Below are positions 51,504-62,688 of a stretch of DNA of 64,000 bases, one piece after another. The DNA is from Candidatus Phytoplasma solani (GTDB lineage Bacteria > Bacillota_I > Bacilli_A > Acholeplasmatales > Acholeplasmataceae): the NCBI RefSeq assembly GCF_041729705.1, contig NZ_CP103788.1, forward strand, positions 248,001-312,000, given 5' to 3'. The notes under the pieces were generated by a model. That model saw nothing but the letters and a program-made list of their open reading frames with translations, made no database searches and was not told the DNA's origin. Both the position numbers and the translations under genes were made by a program. How positions within the stretch are numbered: the stretch's first letter is position 1; each line of letters begins with the position of its first letter.

Positions 51504-53009
51504 ATGAATAAAAAAATGACAGAACAAGAAACGATTAGATATCAAAAAATCAAGGAGTTGAAAAAGTTAAAAATTAATCCTTTTGGCAAAAAATTTATCT
51601 GTTCGACAACAATCAAAAACATTGTTTTAAATTATCAAACCAAAGACCAAATGACTTTAGAACAAGAAAGAATCGATGTTGCTGTAGCTGGTAGAATCGT
51701 TTTAAAAAGAGGGCAAGGAAAAGCCGGCTTTTTGCATTTACAAGATTTTGATTTTAGAATCCAAATTTATCTAAGACTTGATTTATTAGGCGATTTTGCC
51801 TTTAGTCTTTATCAAAATTGTGATTTAGGTGATATTATCGGTATCAAAGGTTTTTTGTTTAAAACCAAAACTCAAGAACTAACTATAAAAGCATTAGAAT
51901 TTATTCACCTTAGTAAAGCTTTAAAACCGTTGCCAGATAAGTTTCATGGTTTGCAAAATCGTGAAGAAATGAGAAAACAACGTTATGTTGATCTTATTGT
52001 TAATGAAAAAAGTAGACAAGTGTTTATCACTCGGAGTCTGATTATTAAAGCTATTCGCAATTTTTTTGATCATGAAGGTTTTTTAGAAGTAGAAACTCCT
52101 ATTTTGCAAGCTACTTTGGGTGGAGCAGCAGCAAAACCTTTTATTACTTCCCATAATGCCTTAGATTCTAATTTTTATTTAAGAATAGCAACCGAATTAC
52201 CTTTGAAAAAATTAATCGTTGGTGGGATGAAAAAAGTTTATGAAATCGGACGTCTTTTTCGCAATGAAGGCACTGATGCCACTCATAATCCTGAATTTAG
52301 CACGATCGAAGCTTATCAAGCTTTTGCTGATATGTCTGATATTATGGAATTAACTCAAAAATGTTTTCAATATATTTGTCAAAAGGTGTTAAAAACCTTA
52401 GAGATTAATTATCAAAATAAAAAAATCAGTTTTCAGACTTTTCATAAAATCAGCATGATAGATGCTATTAAAGCTAAAACTGGCATTGATTTCAAACAAA
52501 AATTTTCTTTAGAAACTTGTTTTTTGTTAGCCAAAGAACATCAAATAAAAATCATGTCTCATTTTAGTCAAGGCCATATTATCGAAGCTTTTTTTGAAAA
52601 ATACGTCGAAAAAACGTTAATTCAACCAACTTTTATTTTCGGTCATCCTGTTGAAATCAGTCCTTTAGCTAAAACCAACGAACAAGACCCACGCTTTACC
52701 GATCGCTTTGAACTTTTTATTGCCGGAAAAGAATTTGCTAACGCTTTTAGTGAATTAAATGATCCGATCGAACAAGAACAACGTTTTTTAAATCAATTGA
52801 AACAAAAAGAACTAGGCAACGATGAAGCCAATGAGATGGATTATGATTTCCTAAACGCTTTAAGTTATGGGATGCCTCCAACTGGTGGTTTAGGGATGGG
52901 AATCGATCGTATAGTAATGCTTTTAACGGATACTGCCAACATTCGAGATGTGATTTTATTCCCCCATTTCAAAAATAAAAATATTTTAAAAGAGACTCAT
53001 AAAAAATAA
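51504..53009 (+). CDS. lysS: Lysyl-tRNA synthetase (class II)
   Basis: It charges tRNA-Lys. Start set at ATG 51504 (AGGAG about 9 bases upstream); a frame from 51468 is longer by 12 residues. 501 residues. N-terminal OB anticodon-binding domain ([20 protein letters not shown]), then class II core with motif 2 [20 protein letters not shown] and motif 3 [28 protein letters not shown] and [12 protein letters not shown] are typical LysRS stretches. Heads a housekeeping run (lysS, dnaE) outside the mobile region. Confidence 0.96.
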   Translation: MNKKMTEQETIRYQKIKELKKLKINPFGKKFICSTTIKNIVLNYQTKDQMTLEQERIDVAVAGRIVLKRGQGKAGFLHLQDFDFRIQIYLRLDLLGDFAFSLYQNCDLGDIIGIKGFLFKTKTQELTIKALEFIHLSKALKPLPDKFHGLQNREEMRKQRYVDLIVNEKSRQVFITRSLIIKAIRNFFDHEGFLEVETPILQATLGGAAAKPFITSHNALDSNFYLRIATELPLKKLIVGGMKKVYEIGRLFRNEGTDATHNPEFSTIEAYQAFADMSDIMELTQKCFQYICQKVLKTLEINYQNKKISFQTFHKISMIDAIKAKTGIDFKQKFSLETCFLLAKEHQIKIMSHFSQGHIIEAFFEKYVEKTLIQPTFIFGHPVEISPLAKTNEQDPRFTDRFELFIAGKEFANAFSELNDPIEQEQRFLNQLKQKELGNDEANEMDYDFLNALSYGMPPTGGLGMGIDRIVMLLTDTANIRDVILFPHFKNKNILKETHKK

Positions 53010-53030
53010 GAACGGCAAGGTGATGTAGTT

Positions 53031-55745
53031 ATGCGAGGTGTTTTTTATTTACAAAGTTTTTATTCCTTGTTACAAAGTCTAAATTCTGTAGAAAAACTAG
53101 TTATTACAGCCAAAGAAAATAATTATGATTTTGTAGCTCTAAGCGATGAATCTAATTTATACGGCATGCTTTCTTTCATACATTTGTGTCAAAAGCACCA
53201 AATAAAACCTATTTTAGGCATTAAAATCAATTTGTTATGGGATAATAAAGTAGGAGAACTTTTAGTTTATGCCCAAAATGACAAAGGAATTAAAAATTTA
53301 ATCCAATTAGCCACTTTTGTTAAATTAGAAGAACAAAACAACATTTCTTTAGACAAAATCAAAGCTTTAGGTAAAAATTTGTTTATCATTGTTACCGGTT
53401 TTTCTCCTTTGTTTGAAAAAATTTTTGTCAGTGACCAAAAAGATTATTTTAGTCAATTGTTACAACAATTAAAAAGTGTTTTTACTGAAGTTTTTTTAGG
53501 AATCTCTTTTCAAAGTTTTTTTTTAGAACAACTAAACGATAATATCTTTGATTTTGGTTCACACTTCAAAATTCCTTGTCTACCTGTTCACAAAACTAAT
53601 TATGAAACTCCCAAAGCCAAAGAAACACATCAAATTTTAGCTAAAATGGAAAATAAACCTCTCGATTCTGAACTAGATTTATCTTTTTTAACTAAAAATG
53701 AGTTTGATCGCATTTATCAAAAGTATCCACAAATTATCGAACAGACCAAAGAATTGATTACTAAAATTAATTATCAAACTTTTTTTCCAAATAAATTCCA
53801 ATTACCTTCTTATCTAGATTTTTTAGAAAATCAAGAAGCAATTCCGAATAGAAAAAATTCTAAGCAATATTTAAAAAAAATTGCTACTCAAGGGTTAAAA
53901 AAGTTTATCAAACCAAAAGATTTAGCATACGATAAATATAAAAAAAGATTAAACCAAGAATTGACTATCATCAATGATCTTAATTATCAAAATTATTTTT
54001 TAATTGTCAGTGATTTAGTTAAATATGCCAAAAAAAACGATATTTTAGTCGGCCCTGGTCGTGGTTCTTCTTCTGGTTCTTTAGTATGTTTCTGTCTTGA
54101 AATTACAGAAATTGACCCTTTAAAATATGATCTTATTTTTGAAAGGTTTTTAAACTCACAAAGAAAAACCATGCCTGATATTGACCTTGATTTCCCTGAT
54201 AACAAAAGAGAAAAAGTAATTGAATATATTTGTCAAAAATACGGCTTATCTCGTGTAGCTAATATTATTACTTTTGGACGTTTTGTGACCAAAAAAGCTA
54301 TCATTAAAGAATTGATTAAATTTAAAAAAATAAAACCTTTTCAAGTAAAGTATCTTTTTGATTTTTTAGATAATTCTCAATCCCAAGACCCCAAAATTTT
54401 AGATGATAAAATAAAAGATTTGTTACAAATGGCAACTTTTTTAGAGGGGATGCCGCGTTTTACCGGAACTCACGCTGCCGGAGTCATTTTAAGTCAAGAT
54501 GAATTATCCCAAAGTATCCCTTTACAAAAATCAAATTATCTTAATTTATTCCAAACTCAATGGGAAGCCTCAGATTTAGAAGCAATTGGTTTATTAAAAA
54601 TTGATTTTTTAGGACTTCGCAGTCTTAACATCATCGAACAAATAATAGAAGCAATTAAGAAAGATCATCTTAGTTTTGATCTTTTGACAATCCCATTAAA
54701 CGACCAAAAAACTTTTCAACTTTTACAAACCGGCAAAACCGTGGGCATTTTTCAATTAGAATCTTTGAAAGCAAAAATGTTTTTGCAAAAAATGAAACCT
54801 CAAACTTTTGAAGATTTGATTGCTTTATTAGCTTTAAACCGTCCAGGTCCAATCGATTCTTTTGATTTGTTTTTGCAAAACCGAAAACTTAAAGGAACGC
54901 ATAAAACTTATTTTCATCCTCTAATTGACGATATTCTCCGTCCAACTTATGGCGTCATTCTTTATCAAGAACAAATTATGCAAATAGTCGCTGTTTTTGC
55001 TAAATATACCTTAAATGAAGCGGATTTATTTCGAAGAGCCATTAGTAAAAAAGACAAAAATATTTTGCTACAAGAAAAAACACATTTCCTTACCAAAAGC
55101 CAACAAGAAGGTCATGATACATTTTTAGCTAATAAAATTTATGATTATATTTTGAAATTTGCCAATTATGGTTTTAACAAAAGCCATAGTGTTGCTTATT
55201 CTTTAATCAGTTACCGTATGGCTTATCTTAAAACTAATTATTTTATTCATTTTATGATCGCTTTATTAAATGATTCTATAAATGATTCTTCGCAAACTAG
55301 TGTTTTATTAAAAGAAGTAGCACAAGCTAATATTACGATAATTAAACCAAATGTTTTTACCAGCTTAGATTATTATTATTTTGAAAATAATCAACTGTTT
55401 TTGCCTTTAAATATGATCAAAGGAGTAAGTCGTAATTTTTGCCACGAATTATTCAAAGAACGTCACAAACAAAAATTTATGTCTTTCAAAGATTTTAAAC
55501 AAAGATTGTTTACCTCTTTGAATCCAATCATTTTGACTAACTTAATTTTGAGTGGTGCTCTTGATCAAATGGGTTTTAACAGAAAAACTTTATTCTATAA
55601 TCAAGATTTAAACGAAGTAAGATATTATCGTTTTTTAGAACATTACAACCTTACTTTACACCAAGAATTTTTACTACATCAGCTAAAATCAGAGGAGACT
55701 AAAGTTTTTGGTTTCGACATAAATGCTTGTATAAATAAAAATTAA
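53031..55745 (+). CDS. dnaE: DNA polymerase III alpha subunit (DnaE)
   Basis: Replicative DNA polymerase of the DnaE type, 904 residues against ~1100 usual. N-terminal PHP domain is degenerate: the metal-binding LHVHSEYSL motif reads FYLQSFYSLL. The catalytic core is intact: GPGRGSSSGSLVCF at about 340, MPDIDLDFPDNKR (two catalytic Asp) at about 381, KIDFLGLRSL (third Asp) at about 523, and GFNKSHSVAYSLISYRMAYL at about 720. The C-terminal OB and tau-binding parts appear shortened. Starts 21 bases after lysS with AAGGTGA, so likely one operon. Confidence 0.94.
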   Translation: MRGVFYLQSFYSLLQSLNSVEKLVITAKENNYDFVALSDESNLYGMLSFIHLCQKHQIKPILGIKINLLWDNKVGELLVYAQNDKGIKNLIQLATFVKLEEQNNISLDKIKALGKNLFIIVTGFSPLFEKIFVSDQKDYFSQLLQQLKSVFTEVFLGISFQSFFLEQLNDNIFDFGSHFKIPCLPVHKTNYETPKAKETHQILAKMENKPLDSELDLSFLTKNEFDRIYQKYPQIIEQTKELITKINYQTFFPNKFQLPSYLDFLENQEAIPNRKNSKQYLKKIATQGLKKFIKPKDLAYDKYKKRLNQELTIINDLNYQNYFLIVSDLVKYAKKNDILVGPGRGSSSGSLVCFCLEITEIDPLKYDLIFERFLNSQRKTMPDIDLDFPDNKREKVIEYICQKYGLSRVANIITFGRFVTKKAIIKELIKFKKIKPFQVKYLFDFLDNSQSQDPKILDDKIKDLLQMATFLEGMPRFTGTHAAGVILSQDELSQSIPLQKSNYLNLFQTQWEASDLEAIGLLKIDFLGLRSLNIIEQIIEAIKKDHLSFDLLTIPLNDQKTFQLLQTGKTVGIFQLESLKAKMFLQKMKPQTFEDLIALLALNRPGPIDSFDLFLQNRKLKGTHKTYFHPLIDDILRPTYGVILYQEQIMQIVAVFAKYTLNEADLFRRAISKKDKNILLQEKTHFLTKSQQEGHDTFLANKIYDYILKFANYGFNKSHSVAYSLISYRMAYLKTNYFIHFMIALLNDSINDSSQTSVLLKEVAQANITIIKPNVFTSLDYYYFENNQLFLPLNMIKGVSRNFCHELFKERHKQKFMSFKDFKQRLFTSLNPIILTNLILSGALDQMGFNRKTLFYNQDLNEVRYYRFLEHYNLTLHQEFLLHQLKSEETKVFGFDINACINKN

Positions 55746-55803
55746 CTATAATAAGTATTATTTTTTAACTTATATTTTAGAAATTGGATATAAATAATTA
55801 ATT

Positions 55804-56574
55804 ATGCAAAAAAAATTATTTTTTTTTGATATCGATCATACTTTATATGATAATGATACAAAAACCATTTTTCCTCAAACCAAAAAGCTATTATACCAAT
55901 TGTCACAAAACCCTAATAATATTTTAGGGATTGCAACTGGTAGAAGCCAAAACGGGCTTAGAGTTTTAGAAAAATTAAAAGATTTATTTCAATATTTTGT
56001 AGTTTTAAACGGAGCTATTACCTTCAAAGGGGAAGAAATTATTCAACAAACACCTATCCCCAAAGATGATGTTTTACAAATTAACCAAAAAGCCATAACT
56101 AACGGAATTAAAATTATTAACACTATGTTACAACCAAAAAGCATTCCTTTTCAAGATGACCCTGATTCAAAAATGTTTATGGATGCCCAAAATATGCAAA
56201 AAATAGTTCAAAATATTGAATATCCGATCTACAAAATTAATTTATTTCACGATAATCCTCAAATAGTAGTTGATTTCATGAAAGAATTTCAACAATTTAA
56301 CACTTATTTTTGGAAAAGTGGGGTTACAAGTCTAAGTGCTAAACAAGTTAATAAAGCTTACGGCATTCAAGTGATTCAAAAAAACTACCCCGAACATAAA
56401 TTAATTTGTATAGGTGATGGTTGTAATGATGTTGAAATGTTTCAAGCAGCTCACTTATCTATTGTCATGGCAAATACTAAATATGATTATTTAAAAAAAA
56501 TAGCTAACTTAGTAGCTCCTGACATCCAAAACGACTCTTTATATGAATTTTTTCAAAAACATAATCTAATTTAG
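55804..56574 (+). CDS. Cof-type HAD hydrolase
   Basis: 256 residues with all HAD motifs: FFDIDHTLYD (motif I, Asp8 nucleophile, Asp10), ATGRS (motif II), and ICIGDGCNDVEMFQAA with IVMANT (motif III/IV). The cap in the middle makes it a Cof/YidA type, which dephosphorylates sugar phosphates or cofactors. Weak ribosome site; 58 bases after dnaE. Confidence 0.92.
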   Translation: MQKKLFFFDIDHTLYDNDTKTIFPQTKKLLYQLSQNPNNILGIATGRSQNGLRVLEKLKDLFQYFVVLNGAITFKGEEIIQQTPIPKDDVLQINQKAITNGIKIINTMLQPKSIPFQDDPDSKMFMDAQNMQKIVQNIEYPIYKINLFHDNPQIVVDFMKEFQQFNTYFWKSGVTSLSAKQVNKAYGIQVIQKNYPEHKLICIGDGCNDVEMFQAAHLSIVMANTKYDYLKKIANLVAPDIQNDSLYEFFQKHNLI

Positions 56575-56630
56575 GTTATTTTAAAACGATAAAAATCAAT
56601 TTATTTATCAACAAGAAAGGATATTGCAAT

Positions 56631-56993
56631 ATGAATTCTTTTCCTAAAAAAGCAGTTATTAAAAAAAACAATTTTACCCCCAATAAACACAACCCTTATC
56701 AAGGATTGTTGCAAAACAAATTGTTTCATCTTGGTTTAATTTGTGTCACTTTGATTGTTAATTTGATGCTCATCTATATTTTTAGAGACAAATACGCCGC
56801 ACAAGAATCACCTGCAAAAGAAACACAACTTCATCTAACAGTGATGTTTTCAGGCATGTTTTTAGGTGGTCTTATTTTGGGTTTGAAAAAAGGTTCTTTC
56901 GGTATTTCGTTAGGAGTCTTTTTGGGAGCAACTTTAGGGATGTGGTTATCTTTGGCAACTGGTGGTAATATCATTAGTTGGATGATGCAGTAG
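56631..56993 (+). CDS. Small membrane protein upstream of pheS
   Basis: 120 residues: three hydrophobic stretches (LGLICVTLIVNLMLIYIF ~37-54; LTVMFSGMFLGGLILGLKKG ~70-89; GISLGVFLGATLGMWLSLAT ~91-110), Gly-rich at the end. AAGGAT-type ribosome site. Not recognised as a family; probably an integral membrane protein of the housekeeping set. Ends 26 bases before pheS. Confidence 0.72.
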   Translation: MNSFPKKAVIKKNNFTPNKHNPYQGLLQNKLFHLGLICVTLIVNLMLIYIFRDKYAAQESPAKETQLHLTVMFSGMFLGGLILGLKKGSFGISLGVFLGATLGMWLSLATGGNIISWMMQ

Positions 56994-57019
56994 CAATAAA
57001 AAAGGAAGGAAAATGGTTT

Positions 57020-58051
57020 ATGAAAAATAAAATTCAGCTTTTAAAAGAACAATTTGAAAAATTATTCGAACAAGATAAAAACAACTTAGAAGCTTTGCTT
57101 GCTTTAGAACAAAAATTTTTAGGCAAAAAAGGTCTTTTCCAAGAATTAAACCAACAGTTCAAAAGCATATCCTACGATCAAAAGCCTGCGGCAGGAAAGT
57201 TAATTAACCATTTGAAACAAACTATTATTGCATCTTTACAACAAGAAAAAAATCGTTTAAAACAACAGGCACTTAATTTAGAATTAATGCAAGAAGATGT
57301 TGACATTAGTTTGCCAGGTTTTAATTTTAAACAAGGAAGCATTCACCCTCTTTATCAAATTATTGAGCAATTAGAAGATTTATTTTTATCTTTGGGATAT
57401 CAAATTAAAGATGGCAACGAAATTGAAACCGATTTTTTTAATTTTGAAATGTTAAATATTGGTAAAGATCATCCAGCACGAGCAATGCAAGACTCTTTTT
57501 ATATCAATCCGGAAAAGTTGTTAAGAACACACACTTCTAATATTCAAGTCAAAGAAATGTTAAAACATCAAGGAAAACCTTTAAAAATCATTTCATCGGG
57601 CAAAGTTTTTCGCAAAGATGATGATGATGATACCCATAGCCACCAATTTATGCAATTAGAAGGTTTGGTAATTGATAAAAACATTAATTTTTTAGATTTA
57701 AAACAAACCCTTTTGACAATCATCCAAGAATTGTTTGGTATATCGCAAGAAATTAATTTAAGACCTTCTTATTTTCCTTTTACCGAACCAAGTGTCGAAG
57801 TAGATTTAGTAATGACAAAACAAGACAACAGCAAAGAATATTTAGAAATTTTAGGAGCTGGTTTAGTGCATCCTCAAGTGTTAATTAATGCCAATTACGA
57901 TCCGGAAAAATACCAAGGTTTTGCTTTTGGCATCGGGATTGAAAGAGTTGCTATGATTAAATATCAAATCGAAAATATTCGCTATTTTTATCAAAATGAC
58001 ATTCGTTTTTTGTGCCAATTTGCCAAGGAGAAAAAGCATGAAAATTCTTGA
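57020..58051 (+). CDS. pheS: Phenylalanyl-tRNA synthetase alpha subunit
   Basis: Start set at ATG 57020 (GGAAGGA upstream); the frame from 56978 overlaps the previous gene. 343 residues. N-terminal coiled coil that holds tRNA, then class II catalytic core: HTSNIQVKEML, KVFRKDDDDDTHSHQFMQLE (motif 2 region) and GFAFGIGIERVAMIKY (motif 3). Works as an alpha2beta2 enzyme with pheT, whose start overlaps by 14 bases. Confidence 0.96.
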   Translation: MKNKIQLLKEQFEKLFEQDKNNLEALLALEQKFLGKKGLFQELNQQFKSISYDQKPAAGKLINHLKQTIIASLQQEKNRLKQQALNLELMQEDVDISLPGFNFKQGSIHPLYQIIEQLEDLFLSLGYQIKDGNEIETDFFNFEMLNIGKDHPARAMQDSFYINPEKLLRTHTSNIQVKEMLKHQGKPLKIISSGKVFRKDDDDDTHSHQFMQLEGLVIDKNINFLDLKQTLLTIIQELFGISQEINLRPSYFPFTEPSVEVDLVMTKQDNSKEYLEILGAGLVHPQVLINANYDPEKYQGFAFGIGIERVAMIKYQIENIRYFYQNDIRFLCQFAKEKKHENS

Positions 58052-60449
58052 ACCAATTTTAAAAAAACATTTAAGCAATATCCCATCTTCCAAGCGTTTT
58101 TTTGACTTAATCAATAATTATATTAGCGAAGTTAAAACTCTTACTCCAATATCTAAAAATACTAATTTAGTAGTGGGAAAAATATTAAACTTTCAAAAAG
58201 TTCCTAACTCAAAAAAACTAAACTTAGTCACCGTTGATCTAGGTAAAAAAATTGTAAAAATTGTCTGTGGAGCTAATAATTTAGCCAAAAACCGTAAAGT
58301 CATTGTCTCTTCGCAAGGTTCATTTTTGGCAGGACTAAATTCAATTCTCCAAAATAAAACCATTTGTGGTATTTTTTCTGAAGGAATGATTTGTGCTTTA
58401 GATGAATTAGGTTTTGATCCAAGTATTTTAACAGAAGAAGAAAAAGCAGGAATTTTTCTTTTTGAAGATCCTGATGACAGAATCCCACTTGGTAGTGATG
58501 CTTTAATTCCTTTAGGAATGGATGGATTTATTTTAGAATTAGGTGTAACTCCCAATCGGGCAGATCTTTTATCTTATTTTGGTTTTGCCAAAGATCTAAA
58601 AGCTGTTTTAAAAAGTAATCCTTGCTACCAAGACGACCAAACAAAAGTATTTGAAGAGCCGCAAACAAAAAAATTTTTTAACTCTTTGTTAACTTTACCA
58701 AAAGTGTGTTTTTCGGTTGTAATTGAAAGTAAAGCTTGCTATGAATACAACGCTTGTATGTTAGAAAATATCAAAATCAAACCCTCACCTTTATGGCTCA
58801 GAAATACCCTTTTACAATCAGATATCAAACCGATTAATAATGTAGTTGATATCACTAATTTAATTTTGCTTAAATACGGCATCCCTTTGCATGCTTTTGA
58901 CTCACAAAAGATCAAAGAAATTAAAGTTAGACAAGCCTTTAATCAAGAAATAATTACAACATTAAACCAAAATGTCTTTCAATTAGATCAAAATGATTTA
59001 GTTATCACAGACGGTATCAAACCAATCGCTTTAGCTGGGATTGTGGGTCTTTTAGAAAGTGGCATCAAAGAAAACACTCAAAAAATTATTTTAGAAGCGG
59101 CTTACTTTTTACCAGTAACCATTGCCAAAACTAGTCAAAAGTTAAAAATCAAAACTCAAAGTTCTTTACGTTTTGAAAGAGGGATTGACCCTGATTTAAT
59201 TCCTTTAGCTTTGATGCATGCATGCGATCTTTTAGTCTCTTTAGCTGATGCCAAAATTACTAGTCAACCGATTAGACAAAAAAAACAAGTTTTAAAACCA
59301 AAAGTTCTTGATTTGAATCTAGCTTTTGTGAAAAGCAAAACTGGAATTGCCTTTTCGCTTACCCAAACTCAAAACTGGTTATCAAACTTAGATTATCAAG
59401 TTTTATCAACTAAATCAGATAATTTAAAACTATCTGCCCCTTTGCGTCGATATGATATTAAAATCAAAGAAAATGTTGTTGCTGATTTAGTTCGTCTTTA
59501 TGGTTATCACAACGTTATTAACATCAAAACAACTAAAAGCCCACAAGCTCAAATGACTTTAAAACAAAAAAATATCAGAGAACTGAAAAAAATATTAGTT
59601 AATTTAGGTTTTTATGAAACTGTCACTTATAGTTTAATCAGCGCTGAAATGTTTGAAGCTTTTAGTTACCAAAAAGAAAGAATCAAAATAACGAATCCTT
59701 TATCACAAGATAAAGTTATTTTAAGACAAAGTTTGTTAAGTAGTTTAGTCGAGGTTTTAAGTCAGCAACACAAAAGACAAGCTTTTGATAATGCTTTTTT
59801 TGAGATCAGTAAAGTCTATTATCTACAAGAAGAAATACTAAGTTTGGGACTTGCTTTAAGTGGTAAATTTTTAAATAGCGGTTGGTTAAAACAAGATGTC
59901 AATAATTCGTTTTTTGTTTTAAAAGGACTGATAGAAAAAATTAGTACCTTTTTAGGAATTCAACTGACCTTTCAAAAAAGTACTGATAATTCGAATCTTC
60001 ATCCAGGCATTCAGGCCAAAATTTTATACAACAACCAAGTTATCGGGATGATAGGAAAAACTCACCCCTTATTAAACGAAAAGCATCACTTAAAAGATAG
60101 TTTTCTTTGTGAATTCTTGTTATTGAATGACTTTTTAACACAAAAAAACCAAGTTTTGTATCAACCAATCAGTAAATTTCCGGTTATCACTCGCGACTTA
60201 TCTTTTTTGATCGAAAAAAAATATCATTTTTTTGATATCATTCAAACAATTAAAAGTAACTTATCTTTTGATTTGGTTGACTGTCAATTATTCGATGTTT
60301 ATCAAACCAATGAAGAGCAACAACTTTCTTTAGCATTAAGATTTACTTTTTCAAATCCCTACAAAAACTTACAAAATGCTGAAATTGATAAAAATTTAGC
60401 TCAAATTATTACAACTTTAATCCAAAATTATCAAATTACGATTAGATAA
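58038..60449 (+). CDS. pheT: Phenylalanyl-tRNA synthetase beta subunit
   Basis: Start set at ATG 58038 (AAGGAG upstream, inside the pheS end). 803 residues, full length. EMAP-like tRNA-binding domain (LVVGKILNFQKVPNSKKLNL, ~40-150), B3/B4 editing domain in the middle (DITNLILLKYGIPLHAFD), B5 domain (~395-470, RYDIKIKENVVADLVRLYG), and C-terminal FDX-ACB anticodon-binding domain (KFPVITRDLSFLIEKKYHFF). Translationally coupled to pheS. Confidence 0.95.
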   Translation: MKILEPILKKHLSNIPSSKRFFDLINNYISEVKTLTPISKNTNLVVGKILNFQKVPNSKKLNLVTVDLGKKIVKIVCGANNLAKNRKVIVSSQGSFLAGLNSILQNKTICGIFSEGMICALDELGFDPSILTEEEKAGIFLFEDPDDRIPLGSDALIPLGMDGFILELGVTPNRADLLSYFGFAKDLKAVLKSNPCYQDDQTKVFEEPQTKKFFNSLLTLPKVCFSVVIESKACYEYNACMLENIKIKPSPLWLRNTLLQSDIKPINNVVDITNLILLKYGIPLHAFDSQKIKEIKVRQAFNQEIITTLNQNVFQLDQNDLVITDGIKPIALAGIVGLLESGIKENTQKIILEAAYFLPVTIAKTSQKLKIKTQSSLRFERGIDPDLIPLALMHACDLLVSLADAKITSQPIRQKKQVLKPKVLDLNLAFVKSKTGIAFSLTQTQNWLSNLDYQVLSTKSDNLKLSAPLRRYDIKIKENVVADLVRLYGYHNVINIKTTKSPQAQMTLKQKNIRELKKILVNLGFYETVTYSLISAEMFEAFSYQKERIKITNPLSQDKVILRQSLLSSLVEVLSQQHKRQAFDNAFFEISKVYYLQEEILSLGLALSGKFLNSGWLKQDVNNSFFVLKGLIEKISTFLGIQLTFQKSTDNSNLHPGIQAKILYNNQVIGMIGKTHPLLNEKHHLKDSFLCEFLLLNDFLTQKNQVLYQPISKFPVITRDLSFLIEKKYHFFDIIQTIKSNLSFDLVDCQLFDVYQTNEEQQLSLALRFTFSNPYKNLQNAEIDKNLAQIITTLIQNYQITIR

Positions 60450-60499
60450 ATTAATTTTTTAGCTTATTTGAGAGTCAATAGCTTCTAAACAAAAAACAA

Positions 60500-60526
60500 T
60501 TAACATTTTCGTTCATATGTTATAAT
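60500..60526 (+). promoter_or_regulatory. Promoter upstream of the ABC transporter
   Basis: TATAAT at 60521-60526 with TTAACA at 60500-60505 (15-base spacer, short). Followed by AAAGGAG and, after a spacer, a second AAAAGGAG just before the gene at 60585. Confidence 0.5.
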
Positions 60527-60584
60527 AAAAAAAGGAGTTTGTTTTTTTAATTATTAATAAATAAATTAAGAAAAGGAGTGTTAT

Positions 60585-62153
60585 ATGTTTAATATTCAAA
60601 AAGTTAGTAAATCTTTTATTACTAAAACTGGTTTTCGCACCTTAGCCTTAAATGATGTTTCTTTAAAATTACCACAAAAAGGATTAGTTTTTATTTTGGG
60701 AAAATCAGGTAGTGGTAAATCGACTTTATTAAATCTTTTAGGGGGTCTTGATACTTACGACCAAGGTAATATAACTATTAAAGGTTATTCGACACGTTCT
60801 TTTAAACAAAGTGATTTAGATACTTATCGCAATGGAACAGTTGGTTTTATTTTTCAAGATTTTAATTTAATCGAAACAATGAGTGTACACGAAAATATCG
60901 CCTTAGTCTTGGAATTGCAAGGACAAACTCCTGAACATCAAGTAATTTCTGATTTTTTGGCAAGAGTAGGGATGCAACAATTCCAAAATCGCAAAATCAA
61001 TGAGTTATCTGGCGGACAAAAACAGCGTGTTGCTATTGTCAGAGCTTTAATTAAAAATCCAGAAATTATTTTAGCTGATGAACCAACAGGTAATCTTGAT
61101 TCTCAAACTAGCCAACAGGTATTAAGTATTTTAAAGCAATTGTCGCAAGACCATTTAGTAGTTGTTGTTTCACACGACCAAGAAAGTGCTTATCAATTTG
61201 CTGACCGAGTAATTGAATTCAAAGATGGCACTATTGTAGAAGATATAAGTAGAAGTCGAAACTCTACTAAAACTAAAAAACCTCAATTCGCTAAAGGTCA
61301 AGTTTTGACTGAAGAAATGATTAAAATAATTCAAACACAACAAAAAAACCCTTTGAAAGAAAACTTTGAACCAACCAAAGAGGTTTTACTCGATGCCCAA
61401 CCAACTCCATTTAAACAAATTAAAAGTCAATTACCTTTAGGTAAATCTTTGAAAATGGGCGCGAGTGCTTTAAAAAATAAAAAGATTTTGTTAGTTTTTT
61501 CTGTCTTAATAACAGCATTAATGTCTTTTTTGTTTTCTATTGCTTTGCAAACTTTGGTTTTTTTCCAAGATGAAATCAAGGAAATAGAACAAGAGGCATA
61601 TGAATCTCGCGATCGTAAAATAGGTTATTGTCAAAACAACCCATTTTATACAGAAGCAAAAAAAAAAGAAATGATCGACGAAGTAAAACAAGAAACCAAA
61701 CACATCATTGAACGTGAAGTTGCATGGAGACGCAAAATTGCAAATGCAACATTAATAACTATAGCTATTTTTAGTTTAATAGCTTTCTTTATTATTTATA
61801 TGTATTTTAATGCTAGTATTAAGTTAAAACAAAGAGAAATTGGCACTTTGAGAGCTTTAGGAGCTAAAGGCTCAACCGTCGCTAAAATTTTTTTTTGTGA
61901 AGGTTTTGTTTATGCTAACATTATTAATGTATTTGTTATTATTTGTAATCTTTTAAGAATTTTTCTGATAGGGCATTTTGTGTTTACAATGGAACCATCA
62001 GCTATATTCAAAGCGGCGTTTACTTCTCCTAGATTTTATTTCGGTTTAGTTACTCAATTTTTTTATGTCTTTTTTATCGTTTTCCTTTCCGTTGTTTTTC
62101 CAATTACAAGATTATCTCGCAAAAAACCAATTGATGTTTTATTAAATAAATAA
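60585..62153 (+). CDS. MacB/LolD-type ABC transporter, fused ATPase and permease
   Basis: 522 residues. ATPase domain first: Walker [12 protein letters not shown] at about 39, signature [15 protein letters not shown] at about 143, Walker [14 protein letters not shown]-loop VVSHDQ. A linker, then an FtsX-like permease with four membrane helices ([80 protein letters not shown]) and [20 protein letters not shown], the coupling-helix motif. The extracytoplasmic domain between helices 1 and 2 is much shorter than in MacB. Likely exports a peptide or lipid; substrate unknown. Own promoter and terminator. Confidence 0.9.
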   Translation: MFNIQKVSKSFITKTGFRTLALNDVSLKLPQKGLVFILGKSGSGKSTLLNLLGGLDTYDQGNITIKGYSTRSFKQSDLDTYRNGTVGFIFQDFNLIETMSVHENIALVLELQGQTPEHQVISDFLARVGMQQFQNRKINELSGGQKQRVAIVRALIKNPEIILADEPTGNLDSQTSQQVLSILKQLSQDHLVVVVSHDQESAYQFADRVIEFKDGTIVEDISRSRNSTKTKKPQFAKGQVLTEEMIKIIQTQQKNPLKENFEPTKEVLLDAQPTPFKQIKSQLPLGKSLKMGASALKNKKILLVFSVLITALMSFLFSIALQTLVFFQDEIKEIEQEAYESRDRKIGYCQNNPFYTEAKKKEMIDEVKQETKHIIEREVAWRRKIANATLITIAIFSLIAFFIIYMYFNASIKLKQREIGTLRALGAKGSTVAKIFFCEGFVYANIINVFVIICNLLRIFLIGHFVFTMEPSAIFKAAFTSPRFYFGLVTQFFYVFFIVFLSVVFPITRLSRKKPIDVLLNK

Positions 62154-62224
62154 TCTTAAAAAATTTTTTCAATAAATTCTTATTTGAAACTACTACAATT
62201 AATATTATTTTATGTCGATAATCA

Positions 62225-62255
62225 AGACTATCTTTTTAAAAGATAGTCTTTTTTT
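62225..62255 (+). terminator. Terminator after the ABC transporter
   Basis: AAGACTATCTTTT/AAAAGATAGTCTT followed by T7. Nearly identical to the hairpin at 13661. Confidence 0.92.
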
Positions 62256-62603
62256 ATATTCAAAAATAACTTAAATTCAAAACTTTTATCATTTTTTTTG
62301 ATAAAAAAATTTTCTTAATTTAAATGTTTAACAAAAATTACTTTAATTTAACTTGTTTTTCTTTTTTATAAATTCTTTTAAAAATATTTTGTCAATTGCT
62401 ATCATTTGTTCTATTGGTAAATCTTTTTTTCCAACCATTTTAAACTTTTAATTTCTGTTTTTTTGAACCTTAATTTTGCTTTTAGTTTTAGTAATTCCAA
62501 AAGCCAAAACATATTTTAATTTCAATTTACTTTTATAAGTTGCTTGTAATTTGTTATTTTTTCAAATAACTAAATAACTATATCCATTTAACGTTTCGAA
62601 GCT

Positions 62604-62655
62604 CTGGGTGTTGGTTAAATAGCTACAATATTTAGACCTCTTTGGTGACAAAAAC
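62604..62655 (-). mobile_element. Group II intron 5'-end remnant
   Basis: The plus-strand text GTTGGTTAAATAGCTACAAT, then ATTTAGACCTCTTTGGTG, matches the 5' end of intron copy C (TATTGGTTAGATAGCTCGAT, then ATTTAGGCCTCTTTGGCG at 45913-45950) with several substitutions. The rest of the intron is missing. An old, decayed insertion. Confidence 0.65.
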
Positions 62656-62688
62656 CATTCATTTAAAATTCTTCTTTTCTTAAAAACA

